Below are positions 1 to 9,090 of a DNA stretch of 64,000 nt, in pieces. A program made the position numbers and the translations under genes. The notes under the pieces are model-generated. The model was not told where the DNA came from, searched no databases, and saw only the letters and a program-made list of their open reading frames with translations. The stretch's first letter is position 1. The number at the start of each line of letters is the position of its first letter. This DNA is from Laburnicola sp. R22_1 (lineage: Eukaryota; Ascomycota; Dothideomycetes; Pleosporales; Didymosphaeriaceae), in NCBI GenBank assembly GCA_014281115.1, contig JACONQ010000012.1:62001-126000 (forward strand), read 5' to 3'.

Positions 1-283
1 AACAGGTGGAAAAAGTCGCTCTTCTTGATCACAGATAGTCCCTAGCTATTGTGAAGGTGTGTTGTAAGCTCCTTTGAGTACACAGTTGAGAGAGGCTTAA
101 ATATTACTACATTAAGCGGCTGCAGCGTGTGGGTAGAATGAGGAGGAAAGATAGCTAGGAGTATTTTGTTCTGATTGCAGTAGTTAATAAAGTCTATTGT
201 TACGTGGGATCTATGGCCGTTAAGGATTAGTAGCCGCCACTTTCTCCGAGCTTTGGTCTTGGTGAAGCGATCAAAGACCTGTT
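1..283 (-). pseudogene. pogo/Fot1-type DDE transposase fragment, runs off the window edge
   Basis: Read on the minus strand from about 283 to 1, the frame gives a run closely parallel to the transposase encoded at 13034-14899: QVFDRF, then KARRKWRLLIL, then HSTHTLQPL and IFKPLST. In this family these blocks carry catalytic Asp 2 and Asp 3 of the DDE nuclease. Here both read Asn: LILNGH (codon at 219-221) and QPLN (codon at 111-113). The two positions are 36 codons apart, the same spacing as in the intact copy. One in-frame TAG also lies near position 60. GAT/GAC to AAT/AAC and CAG to TAG fit C-to-T damage. The N-terminal part is not recognisable beyond 283, and the C-terminal end lies outside the window. 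Dead transposase, family assignment fairly sure. Confidence 0.75.
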
Positions 284-784
284 AAATGTCGAGGACGCTC
301 TGTCCAGGCTGTAGGGACAATAGGCCTGAGATGTTCTTGTCAGTTATATTCAACCGAATAGCAGGTACCTCTCAAGTCCCTTTGGGGACCCAACGACATG
401 TTCAGAATCGCCGAGGGCTACCGGATAAACTGGGTATTACATGTGATCATCCTTCTATCGCCCAAAAGAAATTGGGTCACGCCCTACCATGGGTCTCCGC
501 ACCGTCAAGAACTTACTTACCTACATGTACGCCCGGGGCGTATAACTAGGTTAGGGACTTTGTACATATGTACATGTACGGCGTTTTTGGGGGCGTAGTT
601 ATGCTTACGATGGACCGGAGATTCAAGTTTTGATGTGGACCATGTTGATGAGCGTAGACACTATAACTTCTAGTGTGTACCCTCTACGTTTGGCTACCTT
701 TACTTTAGGTTGATAACTTGCTATCGCACGGGCCACCCGTAAAAATTTCTGCCCTTGGTCCGTGCATAAGGTTCTTTCCCCGCT
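284..784. other. stretch without a supported gene
   Basis: Short ORFs occur on both strands but none resembles a known protein. The transposase relic fades out at its left end and the JmjC gene starts at its right. A TGTACATATGTACATGTAC palindrome-like tract lies near 558-576; a similar ACATATGTACATGT occurs at about 15352. No other structure was seen. Confidence 0.4.
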
Positions 785-794
785 CAGCCTCGGC

Positions 795-874
795 CCGCTC
801 CGCCACCTGTCCCCGCTCCGCCACCTGTCCCCGCTCTGCCACCTGTCCCCGCTCCGCCACCTGTCCCCGCTCCG
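795..874 (+). repeat. 18-bp tandem repeat (minisatellite), about 4.4 copies
   Basis: Unit CCGCTCCGCCACCTGTCC repeats four times head to tail with one substitution, followed by a partial fifth copy. It ends 13 bp before the likely ATG of the JmjC gene, so it would lie in the 5' leader. Read through in either direction it makes repetitive ORFs that are artefacts of the repeat. Confidence 0.9.
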
Positions 875-887
875 TCGGCCTGCTGCC

Positions 888-3669
888 ATGCCCGCGACCG
901 AGCCCGAAATCGACAACGGCACGACGACGGATAGCAGCGTCATTTTGAGCTTGGACAACGAAGCGCGCAACTTTCTCACCCAACTCCATCATTCCTGGTC
1001 AAACCGCGCGCCTGCCTCCGCCTACGCAAAGCTTCGCGATGACTTGCTTCTTCAACGTGGACAAGTTGACGCTCGCGTGACGGCATTGAGCACTGTCGCA
1101 CGAATCGCGTGTCCCGATGCGTTGGACGTCGATTCACATTGGCAAGAGCTTATATCGCTTGCCAAGTCAATCGAAGAGGACGGGGAGAAGCGTAAAAAAG
1201 CATATCGTGAAGCCAACCGCCTCCGTAATTATCTTGTCGTCGCAGCGCTCTGGTCTCCACAGCTCCTTCTCCACTATGGCTGGGACAAGGTGGGACAGAC
1301 GCAGATGTACGCTCTTCGAGCCTGTGCCATAAGATATCCTCGTTTCACTGAGGACTTCTGCCCGCGGCTTAATAGCGTCCTGCTCGACCGACATCGTCAA
1401 GCCATTAAGGACGGCCGGACGAAAACGCTCAACGAGGCAACAATACAATTGAGTCGGGATCTTGCCCTGTCCGCTTTAGCATCGACAACACCGACTCGCG
1501 ATGAAATTGATCCATGGCTGACGGATGAGAGCGGACAGTTTTCTCTGGAACCCGGGGGCGCATGGCTGTCAGCTCCGACCGAACCACTTCCGTTCATACC
1601 TCCTGCAGGAAGATCGCTATGGTGTTCTTATCGCCCGCGACCGAGGATTCTCTCAACAAACCCATCTTCAAACATGCTCCACGCCACGGGATGCTCCTTC
1701 CATGCGACAGTCGAGGTCGCCATCTAGCCAGCCTGCAAATACTCCCTGGACTACTTTCCCAATTTCAGGCGAGTCAACGTCTCTTATAGAGGGCCCACGT
1801 GCTCTCGGTCTTGACTTGCATGAACTCCCAATTGGGACATCTCAAGCATTGGACTCTGTATTTGATTTTCAATTCGATCCATTCATGGGTGCATCTCCGG
1901 ACAGCAGCCGCACTCCGGGCGAGAATCTCTCAAGGCTTAGCGAACCCATCAGTCTTCACCATGGCTGGCATCGTTACGATCATGATCCCTCTCCCCTGCA
2001 GGTATCGGAGTTCAATGATTCTGAGAGTGATGCTGGGATGGCGTCACGAGACGGATATCCACTACACGCCAATGTCACTACGCCAGATACATCGCAGACC
2101 GGTAGCACCGTCTCTCGAGGATCTCAAAGCGAGACTCAATCTGACCCAGGCATGGAATCCGAGTCCAATTCGGACTTTCACTCGACCAGAGACATCGACA
2201 TGGATGATCCAACGCGTGAGACTCCAGCGCCCTTCGTCCCAAGTACGCCAGTTGTCCCGGCAAATATACAGCGAGGAGAAGCATGGGCAGAGGCCTTCAC
2301 TCATCGCCGGCCTACGGTTGGAATGCTCAATCTGCGCAGTGGCCCAGCGAAGCGACGAAGAGGGCAGCAGTCCGAGTGTTTGGACTCTACGATTGTGTCG
2401 CCTTCGTTTGCCCATGACCGTCCGACCATGGAAGGAGTCCTCCAAACACGATATCACGATCTGCTCAAGGACTATGCAACAAAGCTTGTCAATGAGGCAC
2501 GTCACAGAGGCGCTTCGCAGCAACAAAAGTGTCGTGCGCAATGGTTTAACCCAGACACGAAATGGGCCTCGGTTTGGACGCACTCGAATGGTGAACTGCC
2601 TCGTGGCAGTGCACTCTCGGCTGGTGAAGCCGAAGTGCACTACTATACCTCTGACGAATTCCTTGTGGCTGCTCGAAAGGGCCAGATCTTTCACAAGCCG
2701 ATCGTGATAAAGGAGAAGTTCATGGATTCTGGAATGCATACTATTGACGACGTAGCTTCTCTGCTCCAAGATGCGCCAAGTGGTGCTGTCATTGATGTTA
2801 GAAAGCTCGATGACTTCCAGCCGGCGTCCATACCTGTTGACGACTTCGTGACCGGCATACGAACCAACCGCCTTGAAGGCGTCAATGCTCTAAATCTGCG
2901 CAATCTCACTAAATGTCATCAGCCGCTTTTTACAATGCTCTTCCGCTTTCGCTTACTTCAGAGTCTCCTTGGAAGAGCTGAAGGCCGCACTCTTGGTAAA
3001 CGTATCACATCAACGCCAGTCGATGTAGCTAGCTATACCAGCGTCAGTATCCTTGGGCTTGCGGGTGCCTTCTCTGGGCCACACCTTGATAGCCTGTGTG
3101 GTACATGGATGAGGAACCTCGCCGGCGCGAAGTTCTGGATGATTATTCCGCAGGAGGATATGGAATCCCAGTGGGACACGTTTGCGATGTCTGGGTGTAA
3201 TTGGGTTCCGAACGGAAAGCAAAGACTCCTCCTCCTCGAGCAGGACGACGTTCTATTACTGCCTCCGGGACTGAGGGTTGTACATGCTGTGCATTCACCT
3301 GTAAACTGCTTGATGGAAGGAGGAATGCTTTGGGATGAGCTTAACATCGTCCAGACACTGGAATCTGTCCGCTGGATCTGCAAGAATCAGGCAACAACTA
3401 ACGAAGCTATTGCTTACCAACTTCCTGACATCATTGGGGAGTTGGAAAAACTCGTCAAAGAGCAGCCCAATCGTTTCCGAGGAAGCGTTCCGAAGGTGAC
3501 CTTCTTACGTAAGTTTGACGAGGCGGTGTCGAGTCTTAGAGACTTGGGCTGTGATTGTCCACAGCAGGACTGTGACGAATGGTGCGAGTGCCGACAAGAA
3601 GGACGCCGTTGCACAGCTTGGTGTACGCAGCACCCGCAGATAGGTTCACTGGACTGCATGAATGAGTAG
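888..3669 (+). CDS. JmjC-domain protein with C-terminal cysteine-rich motif
   Basis: Likely Fe(II)/2-oxoglutarate-dependent oxygenase of the JmjC class (histone demethylase-like fold), probably nuclear. The ATG at 888 is the first good Met after the 18-bp repeat. Reading starts in one frame (MPATEPEIDNG...) and must move to another between 1525 and 1727, where both frames are open; a GT-AG intron at 1568-1715 (148 nt) would join them, otherwise there is a frameshift. The second frame runs to the stop at 3667-3669. JmjC marks: GPHLD with the HxD metal-binding pair at 3082-3090, a Gly/Lys-Phe-Trp block after it, and a distal His in PPGLRVVHAVHSP (codon at 3283), then GGMLWDE. The tail has CDCPQQDCDEWCECRQEGRR-type spacing followed by CTAWC, like a CXC zinc motif. 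A Ser/Pro-rich linker separates N-terminal helical and JmjC parts. Substrate unknown. The N-terminal exon is less certain than the catalytic half. Confidence 0.7.
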
Positions 3670-4254
3670 AATATTAGCGTATCGACTTGAGGTCTGACAG
3701 GGAGGAAGGCTACATAGATGTAGGAGAATTATGGGGGTTGAATGGAGATATAGCCGGCACCCACGCGGGTGCTGGCTTGGTTGTGCTCCTATCTCACGTC
3801 TTCTCAATGGACAAGTGGGTCGTCATCTGCGACGATTCCCAGCGGCGCTCTTTCGTAATCGATTGCAATAGCGACGAGCCAGTCCTAGAGATATTGGACT
3901 TGTAACGTTTCATCCTAGTCCTACGTTAGCATGCTTCTAGAGGGACTCTAAGGGTATTAGTAGCTACTTTTTCTGCTCCGGGAAACTCTTCCCCGTCGTG
4001 CAGGGTACAACTTGCTATCGTATCCAGTAACAGGGTCGGTCTCCCCGGCTCCCGGAGACTCAAGGTTGAGCTGCACTTGTGCTCGTTTAGGAGGCATGCT
4101 GATCTGATGTAGATGTTTGGAATGGATGTCTTGTTGAAGATAGGTGTAGGCGTGCAATTGCGGCGAAGACTATTGCAGTGAGAGTTAGTGGTAGAAGTCT
4201 AGAATTCGCGGGCACAAACCTTGAGTGGATACTTCAGGAATGCCAGGTATGAGA
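3670..4254. other. intergenic stretch with one weak ORF
   Basis: A plus-strand open frame at 3687-3905 begins without ATG and ends KWVVICDDSQRRSFVID...LEILDL; the end resembles the hydrophobic-acidic close of SMI1/KNR4-type proteins only vaguely. It may be a decayed gene end or chance. No other coding signal was found. Confidence 0.25.
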
Positions 4255-4521
4255 TCCAAGTACCCGTCAGGTTCTTTCCTCCTCGGCCGTCTACCCTATT
4301 CACTGGAGAGCAGGGATATCTGGAGCTTGTGCCTGGCTGGAAAAGATCGGCTTAGCACACTGCGACCTACAATATTGTTATAGAAGGTAATCATGCTAAA
4401 GTTCTCGATTTCGATCACTCTGCCCATATCGGTTCACCTTTGGAGATTGGTACTGTGCCATTTGCAAGGAAATCAGATGACGGATGGTATGGCTTAGCTG
4501 GTCCTGCTGGACTGAATTGAA
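4255..4521 (+). pseudogene. protein-kinase-like gene relic (C-terminal lobe)
   Basis: Plus-strand reading shows a kinase catalytic core in two frames. One frame gives HCDLQ, the other continues NIVIEGNHAKVLDFDHSAHIG and then GTVPFARKSDDGW before a TGA at 4519-4521. HxDL...N and DF(D/G) are the catalytic-loop and metal-binding motifs of eukaryotic-like kinases; here the DFG-equivalent is DFD, as in several fungal kinase-like families. About 8 nt are missing between HCDL and NIVI compared with the usual HRDLKPEN spacing, so the catalytic loop is broken. Upstream the reading LFTGEQGYLELVPGW belongs to the same relic, with a TAG between. No N-lobe or start codon was found. It abuts the left end of the hAT element. 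Confidence 0.5.
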
Positions 4522-4583
4522 ATGAATCGAATTTCAGGTAAGTCGCACGGCACCCTTCCCCACCTTACCTTTTCTGACATCAC

Positions 4584-4735
4584 CAGAGTTGTCAACAGTC
4601 AGTCCGGACTGAAAAGACTGACTAACTGACTGCTATATGTCAGTCAGTCCAGTCAGTCCGGACGCTCGATTTATAGCAGTCAGTCAGTCTAAAGGCTTCG
4701 GACTGACTGGACTGACTGCTATTGGACTGATATAT
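4584..4735 (+). repeat. hAT-1 left terminal and subterminal repeats
   Basis: Starts with the terminal repeat and then carries many copies of GTCAGTCAGTCC and its reverse GGACTGACTG in both directions up to about 4735. Such clusters are transposase-binding sites in hAT elements. Confidence 0.8.
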
Positions 4736-4998
4736 TGTATATGTTGCCCACATTGGCTGCGTATTTGGTAGAGAGAACTTCGTCCAGCACAATTTAACGC
4801 ATCAAGACGCTAAGGTTAAGCGATCCAATGGGATTTCACCAGGTGCGACCTGGAGAAATCATAATTGGCTCGCTTAGCCGTAGCGTCGAGGTTTCCACTT
4901 GCTACTCCAGGCCTCGGCCTGCGACACCAGCTTGAGCTAGTTCGGATCGCAACGCGTACCTACAAGCTACCTCTACCCACCTCTGCCCACCCACCTAC

Positions 4999-7498
4999 GT
5001 GTCCCCATACGCAGATTTTGACGCCCAGATAAACAGAAACCTCGAAAAGGTCTTTAAGAAGACCGTCGAACGCGAAAACCGCGGAACAGGACGCCCGAAG
5101 GCGCCCTCAATCGTACCTGAAATTGACGCGCCCGTTAACCCGCCTGATGACGCGATTCAAGCCGCCCGAGCTCTCCCACCTCCTGACGACGATTCTAACG
5201 ATGATACATTTGAAGACCTAGTTTGGGAGCGCGTACCTCACCTGCAGAAGCGATTTACGCAGCATCTGAAGGGTAAACCGAGCTGGATATACGATCACGG
5301 CTGGCCTGTGTGGCACCGTGAGAAGCGGCAGAACTACTGGCTCTGCTATTACTGCCACACGCACAAAGTTAGCGGTGGTGAGTACTGCGTTGCAACCTCA
5401 ACTTCCTCGGCTGCGTCTCATCTAAATCAGAAGACCCGTGGCCACGGAATTAGCCGTGACGGCAAGATCAACTTCAAGCTGCCTCCATCTACCAGCTCTA
5501 TTATTAACCAGCTCCAGTTCAAAGGTACCGAGGTCTCACAAGAAATGGCCAATGAGATGGCCTCTAGCTTCTCACAAAGGCGCTTCCTGGACGCGGTAAA
5601 AGACTGGGTGCAGGCCGATAATCAGAGCCTCCGGGTGATCGAGACGCCTGCTTTCCGTCATATGGTTGCCGTCTTGAACCCACTGGGAGAGCAAGCTCTC
5701 TGGCGAAGCCACAATAGCCTCCGAGATCATATTCTAGCGGAATATCATGCCTATATCCCCGCCGTCACTCAGCGCCTCCTACGAGCCAAGTCGCTCATAC
5801 ACGTCTCCTTCGACAATTGGACTACAACGGGAGGCAAAAGTGCCCTCACTGGGATTTGTGTACACCATCTGAACGAATCGGGCGAGGTTGATGACTATCT
5901 CCTCGGTCTTCCAGTCCTACATGGCAAACACAGTGGCGACAATATTGCTGAAGTTGTAAGCAAGACACTCCAGGCCTTTGAAGTCAATCAGGAGCGCGTC
6001 GGATACTTTGTACTTGACAACGCGACAAATAATGATACAGCCATGGCTGCCCTTAGCAATACGTTCAACTTTTATTCGCCTCACCGTCGGCTCCGTTGTA
6101 CTTGCCATATCCTCAACTTGAGCGCTCAAACGATTATATGGGGCCGAGACAAGGACTCTTTTGAGAACCAGGACGAGGACCTGATAGCAGAAGAGCGTTT
6201 CCTCGAAGAGTGGCGCAAATACGGCCCCATCGGAGTCTTATTTGACGTTATTGCCTCAGTTAGTACGCCTCAAGCTCGCCAGCTATTTTATAAGTTTCAA
6301 GAGGAAGAAGCTATTCGCCTACACAAGGAGTTCAAGCCCAGGAGCTCATTAAGCCCGTGAAGACACGGTGGAACTCATACTTTGCAGCTCTGGAGCGAGC
6401 AACGCAGCTCCAAGCCCCCTCGACGATTATATACACGTTAAGATTAATGAGAGTCGCGTTGAACAGACCTCCCAGCGTCGTGATCCCCAGAAACCCCGCC
6501 TTGAGCCTCGAACCTTTATCCGCGAGGGTGGTCTGTCAGGCAAAGACTGGGCTACAATCAATGAGTACGTCAATCTCCTCCGCCCGTTTCAAGAGGCGAC
6601 AAAGCTCCTCGAAGGCCGGGGCAATCACGGCAACCACGGCGCGATCTGGGAAGTGATCATTACCTTTGAATGGCTGCTTGACCAGCTAGAGGAGCAGAAG
6701 GATCGCCTTGCTGCTATTGACTATGAGGACCCTGATGCCCCGGAGGATCACCTGGTAATTAATGTCAACTCTGCCCATACAAAGCTCTCGGAGTACTACG
6801 CAAAGCTCGACGACACGCCTATCTACTACGCGGCTACGATCCTCCATCCACATTACAAGCATCATCTCAGCCACATGTGGAAGGTCCCAGACGATCACAA
6901 TGAGAGAAGAGATGGCCCTCACTGCAAGAAGGATTGGCTCCCAAGGAATCAGAACGCCTTTCAAGCCTTATATCGATCGTACAAGGAGAAGGCAGCTTAT
7001 GAAGCTGGCAAAGTGTCTCCGCCAAGCTCTCGTCCCTCGAAAAGGCAGCGACTCGGCCCACCGTCGTCGCGATCAACCTATCTTGCGGACACCACGAAAG
7101 CTGCAATGAATTATACGGAGGAGACGTTCGAGGATGAATATGAGCTCTGGAAGAGGCAACCCATCCTCGCGGAGACCGACAGTCTTTCGCTCAACCCGAT
7201 CAAGTATTGGTTAGCCCATCAGGGGCAATTCCCGGTCCTATCACGACTTGCGCTTGATCTATATACGATCCCGGCGTCAGCCGCTGACTGTGAGAGGACT
7301 TTCAGTGAGCTCGGCGATCTCCTCGGGACTAGAAGGCTCCGTATGAAGCCTGAGCTACTTGCTGCCCTCCAGAGCTTGAAATCCTGGAAGCGAAAAGGTA
7401 TTAGACGGCCGACGAGTAGGCCTCAGTCTCCCCGGGAGCACACGATCGACGAACTATCAGCAATTCAGCAGCATTTATACCAGTTCGACTGCAGTTAA
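4999..7498 (+). pseudogene. hAT transposase with BED zinc finger, two frameshifts
   Basis: Cut-and-paste transposase of the hAT (Ac/Restless-like) superfamily. The first open frame (4999-6360) has a BED-type zinc finger around WLCYYCHTHKV (C-x2-C) with later His, then the RNase-H-like core: catalytic Asp in VSFDNWTT (5812-5814) and Asp in YFVLDNATNND (6016-6018). After KEF at about 6335 the coding moves one frame (ELIKPVKTRWNSYFAALERA), then again near 6415 to the frame that runs to 7498 and holds the hAT dimerisation block with the third acidic residue, ASAADCERTFSELG (Glu at 7292-7294). Each shift equals a 1-nt loss. No ATG opens the frame: 4999 is GTG and the first in-frame ATG is at about 5545, so the start is either in an upstream exon or lost. 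Otherwise the sequence is well conserved with almost no nonsense codons. Confidence 0.88.
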
Positions 7499-7663
7499 GT
7501 CAGTCAGTCAGTCCAGAGCTCTCCAATATATCAGTCCAGTCAGTCCAGTTTAAACCTTCCTTGATTACGTGATCAGTCAGTCCAGTCAGTCCTAAGCCTC
7601 AAAATATGCCAGTCAGTCAGTCTGAATCCCTCCGGACTGACTGACTGACTGTTGACAACTCTG
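7495..7663 (+). repeat. hAT-1 right subterminal and terminal repeats
   Basis: Begins right at the transposase stop and repeats CAGTCAGTCCAGTCAGTCC-like units in both orientations, ending with the terminal repeat GTTGACAACTCTG at 7651-7663. Confidence 0.8.
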
Positions 7664-8401
7664 CTCCAAGGACGACAAGGGCGGGCTCGGTAACGGGATT
7701 AGCTGCGTATGCCAGCGGCGCGACGTCAGCCATGTTCAGGCCGTGGAAATAGCGCGGCCACCTCGTCATTTCGAGCCACGGCGATACTTCAGTTTTGGTG
7801 ACCTGGCTGCTGTAGATCTCAGCTCTAACCTCTTGCTCGTGGCTCCCTGCTGTAAGCTGCTCGTCGATCAGAGCGCGGTAGAGGTCGGCATGCCCTCTTG
7901 GTCTGGTTTTCACCAGCGTCTGCACCTCAGAAGGAACATTTACCTCAAAGTAGTTAGCTTGTGCGCCACGAATAAAGAAGCGCTGGCAGTAGATCTCCTT
8001 AAACATAGGCCTCCTATCTTCTTCTGGTATATCCGCAAAACAAGGCGGTGTACATTGAAGTGCGTTTCCATCTCCCTTAGGGCTGTCTTTGTCTTTGTTC
8101 GAGTAAAGTCGCAGCGAGTGCACTGATAGCCACGGTAGAGCTTGAGATCGGGAAATGGCGGCTTCGTAGCCAGTGGGCGTGGGATAATGCTGGTCGTAGG
8201 ATCAAGGAGGTCGTATTCCTCTTTAAGGCGCGTCGCAAGCGTAGCAGCTATCTTAGTAGCTCTGCGCAGGCTATCTTTACCACAGATATCGTTAGCGTGC
8301 TTGGTTGCTATGTGCGCGGTAAGGTGCGGAGGTGCAACAGCATAGGCACAGGACTTGCATACTAGCACGTGGTATTCAGGATAGAAGATAAATAGATCCA
8401 T
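7664..8401 (-). pseudogene. OrsD-like (DUF3505) C2H2 zinc-finger protein, N-terminal fragment
   Basis: The ATG at 8401 opens a frame with two C2H2-like fingers: HVLVCKSCAYAVAPPHLTAH (C-x2-C...H) and YQCTRCDFTR...METHFNVH. This pair is typical of fungal OrsD/DUF3505-type proteins, large proteins of unknown function that also occur in telomere-associated helicase-like genes. Between 7940 and 8123 coding changes frame; the second frame reads EIYCQRFFIRGAQANYFEVN, then EVSPWLEMTRWPRYFHGLN and AYAANPVTEPALVVL, the usual 'PWL..T.W..Y' follow-on of this family. The gene stops abruptly at 7663/7664 where the hAT-1 end begins, so only about 240 residues remain and no continuation is seen beyond the transposon at 4583. 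Confidence 0.65.
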
Positions 8402-9090
8402 AGCTAGGCTAAGGACAAAAAGAAAGGCAGGAAGGTAGGTATAGTATGGAGTGACAGGATGTATATTCTTCCCTATCGAAGGCGCGCCTCTTGTTACAAT
8501 CAGGAGTTTGCAACGCAGAGACGCGACTAGAATACGAATAGCAGCAACGCGTATTCGGGCCTATAGTATATCTTATCTTAGTAGTGCTTACAATAGCAGA
8601 AAGGCGAGATTGTTCTGTCAGGGGAGACTGGAGTAGGATAGGAGTAGGCGAGGTGGTTTTGATGAGGCGAGGCGCTAGGCAGGGGTCTCGTGCTCCGACG
8701 CTGGTTATTGGCTGATAATTCCATTGAAGGTAGGGTGGAATAATCTTAGGATAAGAGGGATTGGTCGTGTTATGGCGACGCGCTATAGAACAAACGCGAT
8801 GGTCAGTGCGCAGATTGGTTGACGAAGCGTCCTATCGTATCTACTAGCCTATGTAAATTAAAAACTTACTTCTATCTGACACTAACTAGAATAGCTTTTT
8901 GATTCTTTCAGCATGCATGCAACGCTTAAAATTGTTTTCTAACGGGCGTTGGCCCTAAGCCCTGCGGCTGGCTGATTTCCGTGTCCAGTAGGCCTGTAAC
9001 CTAAATCACCTCTATCCTCGCAACAACTTGAAATGGGGATAGTACGTCCTACCTTACTCTAGTCTTCAACCTAGGTTCATGCATTTTCAG
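8402..9090. other. intergenic stretch, no gene supported
   Basis: Lies between two minus-strand decayed genes. Short ORFs only; no motif, repeat or RNA recognised. It could include the promoter of the OrsD-like fragment. Confidence 0.4.

Larger units (their letters stand above)
4584..7663 (+). mobile_element. hAT-family DNA transposon (hAT-1)
   Basis: A 3,080-bp element bounded by terminal inverted repeats CAGAGTTGTCAACAGTCAGT (left, from 4584) and its complement ending at 7663. Both ends are packed with CAGT/GACT-type short repeats, typical of hAT subterminal binding sites. It encodes a plus-strand hAT transposase. The flanking 8-mers (GACATCAC left, CTCCAAGG right) do not match, so no target-site duplication is visible, unlike the two other hAT elements in this window. 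The right side cuts a minus-strand OrsD-like gene; the left side holds unrelated DNA. A rearrangement between two elements or a deletion at one end would explain this. Confidence 0.88.

Noticed and set aside
623..992. Minus-strand ORFs rich in RSGDRW/AERGQV repeats
   Set aside because: They are translations of the 18-bp minisatellite in other frames, not proteins.
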